Shown: one piece after another, positions 44,909 to 64,000 of the stretch
Layout of the letters: the number at the start of each line of letters is the position of its first letter
How positions within the stretch are numbered: the stretch's first letter is position 1
Source of the DNA: Didymodactylos carnosus
Taxonomy: Eukaryota > Rotifera > Eurotatoria > Philodinida > Philodinidae
Length of the DNA: 64,000 bases
NCBI GenBank assembly: GCA_905250885.1
Contig: CAJNOQ010000047.1
Span: 26,743-90,742, forward strand
Reading direction: 5' to 3'
Notes under the pieces: model-generated
What the model was told of the DNA's origin: nothing
Database searches by the model: none
What the model saw: the letters and a program-made list of their open reading frames with translations, nothing else
Program-made: the position numbers and the translations under genes

Positions 44909-46894
44909 TCAAAGCTCACCACCCTTAACAATCGTTTTGGCTTTATCTACTGTTTCTTCTGTTTTATCGACAATAGTATCTTTCGTTTCTCGTACTTTAT
45001 CAGCAATTTTTTCGCCTTGTGCACGTGCATCATCATAACCATCGCGAACTTTATCCTGAACATCGTCCGTTGCTTGTGATGCCATACCAACTACATCTAT
45101 ATGAGGCGAAAAATGAACGTTCTTCTAGTAGCATTATCAAGCCCAAATAACAGCTTACAGAAACTTAGACAGTCTTTTGATTCTGTGTCAGAGATCGGAA
45201 GAACAATCGTTTTCTCTGCTTATTAGATTTTGATTGAGAAATAATTGAGATCAGTCTGATTTGTGAACATCTGCAATTTACATAATATCTAGATGTTCAG
45301 ATATTCTGATATTTAAATGTTAGATATTTAGATATTCAGACGTTAAGATCTTCGGTTCTTCTCACTAACTCTCATTATCCCGCCTCACCCTAAATATCTA
45401 ACATTTGAATATCAGAATATCTGAACATCTAGATATTATGTAAATTGCAGATGTTCACAAATCAGACCCTACTGAAACAGTTTCAATTATTTCTTAATGT
45501 TGGATAATAAAGAGAAATTTTCTGATTATACTAAAACTGCTGCTAAAAAACGATTTCCGCTCTTAAACTAACAAAAACCACGTATTAACTATCTAACAGA
45601 ATTCATGTGCTGATTCAGGAAGTCAAACAGAAAACTACTCTTCAAAAGACAGGACATACCAAGTATTGAATCTTTGACATCACTAACAACTTTCAATACT
45701 TTATCGATCAATGAATCACCTAATAAAAAGATAGAATATTTGATAGGTGGAGTGAAACAGAAACACTTTTAAGTAATATTACCTTGTTTTTCAGCTTCTT
45801 TTGTCGCGTCTTCAATTTTCGATTTAACCTTTTGACCAGCATCGCTAGCTTGACGTTTTAATTTATCCTAAAATTTCAAAAACTAATACAAATTAACAAT
45901 GAGACAAATCGTTCGTAGTTTTGCTACATAAAAGCTGACAATAACGATGTACTAGCAATCATTGAAAAAAAAAATATCATGTAGTAAATGAAGAACGTAC
46001 GCCTTCTTTTCCTGCTTCATTAATAACTTGTTTTCCTTCTTTAATTGTTTCCTGAGTTTTATCTTTGACGGTCTGTTGGCCAGTTTTAACGGCTTCATCG
46101 ACTTTCCTAGAATATACAAAAATATTGTTAAGTATGAACGACCCCAAATACTGAACGGCGGACAAAATAAGCTGGCAGTTGAGTGAGTATCATCTCTTTG
46201 TGTAAACTCACGTTTTTCCAACTTTGATGGCATCGCTCGCTGAATCTGTTAAATCATTAAGTTTCTCTGTAGCTTGATCTTTCAAATTCTTTGCTCCGTT
46301 AATTGCTTCGTCAACTTTATCGCCAACAGTGGCTTTCAATTGTTCAGCAGTTTTTTGACCCTAAAACATCATAATTTAAGAAAACGATTATCCAGAAGTT
46401 AAATAAAAAACACATACGGTAGCTAATTTAGATGACCTAAACTATCATGAAATAAATAACTTACAGATTTTAGTGCGTCATTTGCTGTATCTTTAATATT
46501 TTCTTTCAAATCATTCACATTATCTAATTGATCTCCAAGTGTTTCTTTGACTGTTTCAGCAGCAGACTCAACACCCGATTTGACATTACCTAAAGTATTC
46601 AAAAATAATATACATTATTATCATTAATCGAATTAGTCTACTAGCAAAATATTCATTTTTTTAAAGAAAAACTGATATTACAGACATATCAACTATTTTC
46701 CACTCAAAAAGTAATTGTTTAAGAATAAATAACCTACTTGCACCCTCTTTGACGATATTAACCACCTTCTCTGTTAATTTTTCCCCCTTATTTAATGCGT
46801 CTTTTGTTTGTTGTTTAATATCATCAGTATTACAACTGACATATGTTATTAATAGGAAACCAAAAAAAATGAATGTAGAAAATGCTTTGAACAT
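44909..46894 (-). CDS. secretory-pathway LEA protein B, ending GGEL
   Basis: Second LEA-type gene, about nine exons, same strand as gene A. ATG 46894 starts a signal peptide (MFKAFSTFIFFGFLLITYVS, cleavage expected after the Cys). The mature chain is Lys/Asp/Glu/Thr-rich with repeated 11-residue-type helices: KQQTKDALNKGEKLTEKVV, SAAETVKETLGDQLD, AINGAKNLKDQATEKLND, TGQQTVKDKTQETIKEGKQ, KVLKVVSDVKDSILD, KIADKVRETKDTIVDKTEE. It ends VDKAKTIVKGGEL, a KDEL-like terminus. More Thr/Val and less Ala than gene A, so the pair is either old duplicates or separately recruited LEAs. The intron between 45102 and 45659 carries a 78-bp-arm hairpin. Confidence 0.83.
45254..45467. repeat. fold-back repeat, 78-bp arms with one mismatch
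   Basis: Arm 45254-45331 (starts GTCTGATTTGTGAACATC) and arm 45390-45467 are reverse complements with a single difference; the loop is 58 bases. The arms contain AGATGTTCAGATATTCTGAT. It lies inside an intron of LEA gene B, so the pre-mRNA can form a long duplex. It has the form of a young fold-back MITE, although no target duplication is evident. Confidence 0.85.
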
Positions 46895-48406
46895 GACTGA
46901 GTTTGTTAATCAACAGATAAATGTATCTAGGTCTGAAAACAAAAAGTAAGATTATTTTCATAAGCGATGAATGCTCTTAGACTACGATACATGATCATTC
47001 GACCCTCTTTACTGCCATAGAAATGTAAATCGTCCAGCAATTAATCAAATTATACAAATACAAATGCAAAGACATTTATAAGGAAAAACTTTAAACTATT
47101 TTCAACTAGATAAAATTAAACAAACAGTTGCTTTTAAGCTCACATCACCTATGAGAAAATTTTAGTATATAATACGGCGTGTACATCCGTGCATATCGTG
47201 AAATAAACTGTGGTCGCACATGAACATCGTAAAATAGTGTGGACACGTGTGGAAAATATATTCCACTGGTGACAACGCGTGAACTGTTCACAGAAACATT
47301 TCGTGTCATAAAAACTTCAGTGCAATTGCGGCTGAAATACCCTTAACTTGGTTTTAAGTTAAGGGTGTTTCAGCCGCAATTACACTAAAGTTTTTATTTC
47401 TGTTGTTGCCCTCTAATAGTAACAATGTTATTGATTTTGCGTCATATTTTTCGTACATGGTCACTAGTAGAAGTCGTAAAATGGTGTGTGGCATTATAAA
47501 AAGTTCACAACGCTTTTAAGTGAAACGTTTTTGATGTTGCAACTGCATGACCCCACCCCCACCGTAGTGAAAACAAAATTTCGACAAAATTTCCCCATGG
47601 CCTGCACTTATCTAAAATACTGCTCGGACGAAACTAAAAGTTTAAATTAGAAATTTAAAGAAATTTTTGGTCACTATTATCTTACAGTTTGTCCATTCAA
47701 CTTTCATCAACTTAAGAAAAAATGTAACATCTTGCGTTGTTATGCCACACAGGTTTTCTGTCAAATTAGAAAAACGCAGAGAAAATGGATGCAAATATAA
47801 AAGTAAAAATAATTTGGACTTTGACTACTGCACTGTATACTCTTATTCTCTTTGTATTCTATCTACATTCTCTTGTTTACTTAGTCTGTTCTGAAGTGAT
47901 TAATTTTCTTAGAGAGAACTTTTTTCTTTATTTAATTCAAACTGGGTCATCAGATATGCATATACGAAACAAAAGAGAAAATTAGAGTTCAATGAGTCAA
48001 ACTTCTTTACTTCACGTGGCATTGTCCAAGAACGTTGACTGGTTTGTCTATAAGAAGAGAAAGAATAAAACCTACAAACATTCTATGCAGTAACTCATAC
48101 GCTTCCATTAACATGGAATAGTGTTATGGAGGTTTTGAATCGCACGTATCGAGTGGTTCATTTTCGCCATTTTTTTTCTCATGCTGTCTTTTCTTTTATG
48201 CATACTATTATACGTACAGATTATACACACGAAGTTCTCAATATGAGAAGATAAGAGGAACGGTATTTAAGAACGAATAACATCGTTGTTTAAACAAAGC
48301 AAGCGACTTAAAAATACAAAAAAATAATCACCTTCCGTTGAAAATCTGCATATCAACTCTTTTGGATTGTATTTCTGTCTAAACGTTTCACAGATTTCCT
48401 TTGACA
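46895..48406. other. divergent intergenic region between LEA gene B and clathrin heavy chain
   Basis: Head-to-head spacer of 1.5 kb holding the promoters of both genes. Contains a 40-bp-arm hairpin at 47309-47396 and related words CGTAAAATAGTGTG (near 47229) and CGTAAAATGGTGTG (near 47475) on either side of it. No coding exon recognised. Confidence 0.55.
47309..47396. repeat. hairpin, 40-bp arms, 8-base loop, three differences
   Basis: Arm 47309-47348 and arm 47357-47396 pair over 40 positions with three differences. The central words are AATTGCGGCTGAAAT and GTTTCAGCCGCAATT. The loop is TGGTTTTA. The stem could fold as RNA or cruciform DNA. Confidence 0.8.
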
Positions 48407-59733
<11,327 letters not shown>

Positions 59734-62074
59734 AATGGAAGAGAATACCATCTCTTCAGGATTAATATATATTTGCTTTGTTTCTGTTTTTCGATGTCAG
59801 CTGTATGCAATTTTTTCGTGCATTCTTCTTATTTTATCGTTCTTCATCAGTGATTTTTGATGTTTAGATACGTTTCGTTTTCTTAATACTGAATGATGAT
59901 GTGTAGTACAAACAACATTTTTCCGCCAGTTTCATCAACATCAAAGAGAATTTTTTCTATCAAAGCTTAACATATTTCTAGATTCACCAAATTGAATTTC
60001 CTAATTCCTCAATCGAAGACATCCTAGTTCACTATTACAGTTGCATCAGGCTTAATTTTTTGTATCATATTCAGTATAAAATCAATATTCAAGTACATAT
60101 AATTTTTTGATACAAAGACTAAACTTGATGTACCATTTTTCTCCGTCAATTAGGACACCTACGATTTATCGAAATTTGTAATTTATGTATTCGATTCAAC
60201 AAATGTCAGCATATATCAAGCATCGTTTCGAAGGAAACGAGAGTCACAGAGGATTATTTCTTGGTTAGTTGTACGTAAAAATTGATCCGATCTCGTTTGA
60301 ATTGAAACTTGGCAATGAAAAATGAAACAATTTCATCTTTTTTGAGAATTCTTATTCACTTATCATATTTTTTAAATAAATGTACATGTATTGTGTGTGA
60401 GTGTTTGTGTATGATATATTCGCATTCCTATATTCTCTAAATTGTTTGCAATTTTTTTTTTTATAATGTATCACTTCTGTTCTAGGTAAAGTACTCTTCT
60501 CTCTTTATTTTGGTTCACATAAACGAACAACAATAATTCCCTAATAAGATGATATTTCATTTTAACATTTTTTATTGTTGCATTGTAACCCGTGATTGTT
60601 TGTCAACTTTCCTTTTATAGAGTTTTCTTTGTAGACTATGTTTCTTTTCATGAAATATTATTATCCCAGTTTGTTTATTTTTATTTTTATTATTATTCTC
60701 ACTATTATTGTTGTTCTTCTTCTTCTTTTTGCCGGTTTTCTTCATTATATATATAATGAGGAAAAAATATTAAATTACGGTTTATACGATATACGCCAGA
60801 TAAAAAAAAATAATAATTCAAATAAAAATGTAATGAGTCTTCTAATCTTCTGGAATTATCAATTTTTGGTGATTTCTTTGCAAAACTGTAATAGGTCTCT
60901 TTAATAATGCGTATGTCACTATGAAAACGAAAAATTACATATCTTTACTGCAATTTAGGATAATTCTATGTTCTTTCTTAGGAATTTAGGATTTCTTGAT
61001 CAAGAGAATGTATACGAACTAATGTTGTTGTTTTCAGAAGTTTCGTATAAGAAATATATATGTAATGTTAGAATAATACATCTATATTCGTTTTTTTTTA
61101 TTTTAATTGTCTGTGACATGTCCATTTTAAAAAATGACTACTAGACAAATGCTTGTTTAAAGGGCCTAGATTTTACGCATTTTTAGAACTTTTTTTTTTT
61201 TTTTTTGAAAATATCATCTGTTTGTGTTTTATATGTAATTTTTCCTTGTATGTTTGATTTGATATGATTTATTTTATTTTTTAACCATAACAGACTATTT
61301 CTCATGCTAATGGGAATAATATATAATTCAGAAATCTACTATAGTTCTCTTGAATGATCTCACTCTACCTATGTATCTCATAAATAAATTATTATTTTAT
61401 GCGATTCTTATACTTAATTTTTCGTTATAGTTAATTGTTTTAGACACGAAAAGAAAAGAGAAAACAAATGTGAATTTCTATTGACTAATCGAACTTTGAA
61501 TCGAGAGAGTCAATTTTCATTTATTTTATTTTCAAAATGATTCTTATTCAAAACGAAATATTTTCTGACTGATGAGGGAAAGAAAGAGTGACATGTATAG
61601 GTATGAGTTTACAAAGATTGCGTTTGTAGACTAAATTTGTTACCATTTAAAATAATATGATAGAGACATGGGTTTTCTTTTGGCATCATCTCATATGAAC
61701 AAGTTAAAGCACATTGGAATCAACGTTCTCTTCTATTCATCTGCCAATTTTTAGTTTTAAAACAAACATTTTATCTTACAATAGAGGCACAAGTTTAGAA
61801 GTTGATCGTTCAACTCGTTCTCTCAAAAATATTATGAAATTTTAACCAGTATGTGCTGCCATCGCTCCCTTTTCTCATTTCATTTAAATCGATGAATATA
61901 CTGAAAGGTCTATACTCGTGTCGATGAATGATAAATAGCAATAGAAAAACATAATAGATTACGCAACAACTTGAATATTATTTTGTTCATTTCAATTATT
62001 TTCAACATTAGATGATAAAAAATATTTTGAATTTATTTTTCAGACTAAAACTTTTTTGTACATATGCGTATAAA
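59734..62074. other. clathrin 3' region and spacer before Derlin
   Basis: Very AT-rich, with long T runs; the first part should be the clathrin 3' UTR. A short hairpin-bearing segment at about 60150-60245 resembles one in the last clathrin intron (59470-59580). No gene recognised until the Derlin start codon. Confidence 0.5.
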
Positions 62075-62158
62075 ATGGCATTCCAACAAGAATATTTCAA
62101 TATACCACCAATTACCAGAGCATATACTACCACGTGTGTTATTACAACAGTAGCCGTT
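62075..62158 (+). CDS. Derlin, first coding exon only (cut by window edge)
   Basis: ATG 62075 opens an 84-base exon reading MAFQQEYFNIPP and then ITRAYTTTCVITTVAV, ending GTT|GTAAGT in phase 0. This is the start of a Derlin-2/3-type protein, whose family N-terminus has EYLQIPPVSRAYTT followed by CVLTTAAV. Derlins are rhomboid-like ER membrane proteins that help retrotranslocate misfolded proteins in ERAD. The next exon, which should begin near the LITPF segment, was not found before 64000. The first intron is therefore longer than about 1.8 kb and the rest lies outside the window. Confidence 0.85.
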
Positions 62159-64000
62159 GTAAGTAAGAAAATATAATTTTCCTATTAAGCAATCTGCCAG
62201 TTAATTTATGTCTTTTTTTTTTTTGAAAAACTATCTGCTCAATTGATCTTGTATAATTTTTTTGTCGATGTAATCAGATAAAAAGGATAAAAAAAAAAAA
62301 ATCATTGGTATGGATATTATATATATTCATAGTCGGTGAAAATAGAAGAGAGAAAGTGAACATACTCGATTAGTTCAATTCTATAATTAGAGATTTTATT
62401 TTACTTCACACACTTACACACATGATGGAAAATAGCGAAAAGAAACCTTATAGTCAACTAAGTAGAATAAGCTATTCTGCAACATTGAACACAATTAAAA
62501 CAACTGTCAATAATAAGAGAAAATAGGATTTGCTGGGAGATTCATCATCACTTTCCTTAATAATCGAGTTGTTTTTTACTAAAGTGATTCTTCAATAAAA
62601 TAAAAAAAAAAGAAGAAAATATCTCTCTATATATATTAAACATTCATTTTTTCTCTCTCCATGTGGCAGATGTTTTTTTCGTAGTACTAGTTAAAAATAT
62701 TTCGTAAGGTTGCCTTAAGCTATCACAGACTGTTTTTAAGAGGTAAACATTCAGATGAAGAGAGTAAGAGAAAACAAAAGAACACTTGAATAACAAATTT
62801 TCTATTACTCATCTTTTTGAACGAATACGTACGTGTGCCAGTCATTAATATGACCATTTTTGTTTTATGAGAAATAAAAGTACTAGAAAACCCATTAAGA
62901 TTAGTGAAAAATTATTAAAATTCAATTGAGAAGTGTTAAACCGTTCATTTACGCATATATTTGGCAGATTTCAATGATTTATAACGAGATTCAAATGAGC
63001 GCATCTCTTCTTCTTCGTTAGAGATATACAGAGTAACTGTTTATTCAGCTCTGACTCTAGCATTCCTCCTATTCTCAGTCTGATAACTTTTTCCCTATCA
63101 AATTGATTGAAAACGTTCATCGGTGCTACTATTCGTTTTTTTTTGCGTTTATCATGTTCTATTTTACTTAATTGTTGTGAGACATGTTTAATTTTCAAAA
63201 TTCAATCGACAATTTGATTCGGTACTCCTCAAATTTCAACTAGGTGTATATGATAAACAAATATTAATAAAACGTGTTTGACACTTGTGCTATATGAAAT
63301 AATAATAATAATAATAATTATTATAATAAATAACAGTTCGATTTTTCATATTGGCAGATGTGTAAGTGTAAATAAAAAAGCTATAGATTTAAAAACAGGA
63401 AATATAATGTGGGTGTTAAAGCGTGCAAGAGTATGGTTCATTTTTTTTTCTTCTTTTCATTCTAACATATACACATGCTATCAGTCAATATTACGTCTGT
63501 TTTCGTAGTTCATAAAAAATCAGTAAAACGGAAGATGATCAAGGAAAAAATAGCGGAATTGATAAATCGAAACTAAATGGGGTGGTACAGATTAAGTAGA
63601 TGAACAAATGAAAAAAAAATAAAGTGGTTGTCTCTAACGTGTTGATAAGGTATATATTATAGAAAAGAAATCACAATATGCAATGAAACGTAAATTATCT
63701 GTCATGTGGCTAATCAATCTTCCTACTGTGTGAAATGGATAATAGGTATAATTACATAAAAGTAAATGTGATATGTTTTTTTTAAATCGAAAAATAACAG
63801 ACATTTCGCTGTTTTCTAAATATCGACAGATCAAAAAAAAAAAAAATGACGGATTGTATTATTCTACGATGATCAACAGAGATGTTGTGATCTTCAGAGT
63901 TTTAAGTGAAAATCAATTGATTTTAAAACCATTGACAGATAGTATAAAAATCTTTACTAGAAAAAGTACAAACTTTTGAATTATTTGATGGTAGATCATT
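62159..64000. other. probable first intron of the Derlin gene
   Basis: AT-rich with poly-A/T runs and an (AAT)n microsatellite at about 63298-63320. I see no exon matching a Derlin or any other family. Confidence 0.5.

Noticed and set aside
44813-45079. Cys-rich plus-strand ORFs
   Set aside because: They are antisense shadows of the last exon of LEA gene B, which fits splice sites and family features.
45189-45201. AGATCGGAAGAAC, close to a sequencing-adapter sequence
   Set aside because: It differs from the adapter word at its end and the following bases do not match, so contamination is unlikely.

Overview
The window is AT-rich, intron-rich animal nuclear DNA. Gene content points to a bdelloid rotifer or close relative: conserved animal genes with many short GT-AG introns plus some introns of about 1 kb, an intronless divergent GPCR, decayed kinesin-light-chain-type TPR and FLYWCH-like sequence, and two late embryogenesis abundant (LEA) genes with signal peptides, a type known from desiccation-tolerant bdelloids. 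The organism call is inference. Exon models were built by eye from translation, splice-site phase and protein-family knowledge; no search was run.

Layout. 1-6.4 kb: mostly empty, with a possible exon end at the left edge and one small membrane ORF. 6.4-14.1 kb (minus): two tandem NEK11-like kinases. 15.7-16.6 kb (minus): GPCR. 16.9-20.3 kb: a decayed island with a LINE reverse-transcriptase tail, a hAT-type MITE, a duplicated TPR pseudogene, a 30-bp tandem repeat and a FLYWCH-like relic. 22.0-26.3 kb (minus): STPG1, a GFA/CENPV-like protein and mitochondrial ribosomal protein L40. 28.5-34.5 kb (plus): an ACAD9-like acyl-CoA dehydrogenase and U2 snRNP A' (SNRPA1). 36.4-37.7 kb (minus): tafazzin. 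38.7-46.9 kb (minus): ERp29 followed by two signal-peptide LEA proteins. 48.4-59.7 kb (plus): clathrin heavy chain. 62.1 kb (plus): first exon of a Derlin, cut by the right edge.

The most interesting block is 38.7-46.9 kb. ERp29 and both LEA proteins begin with signal peptides. The LEA proteins end in SVEL and GGEL, which resemble KDEL-type retrieval signals. ERp29 itself has lost its KEEL-type ending and carries an amphipathic, LEA-like tail. This looks like a local cluster for protecting the ER lumen during drying, with a Derlin (ERAD) gene further along the same segment. Introns and spacers also carry many non-autonomous elements: two hAT-type MITEs with matching 8-bp target duplications, several fold-back elements, perfect or near-perfect hairpins, and several short clusters each built on its own short, mostly palindromic word.
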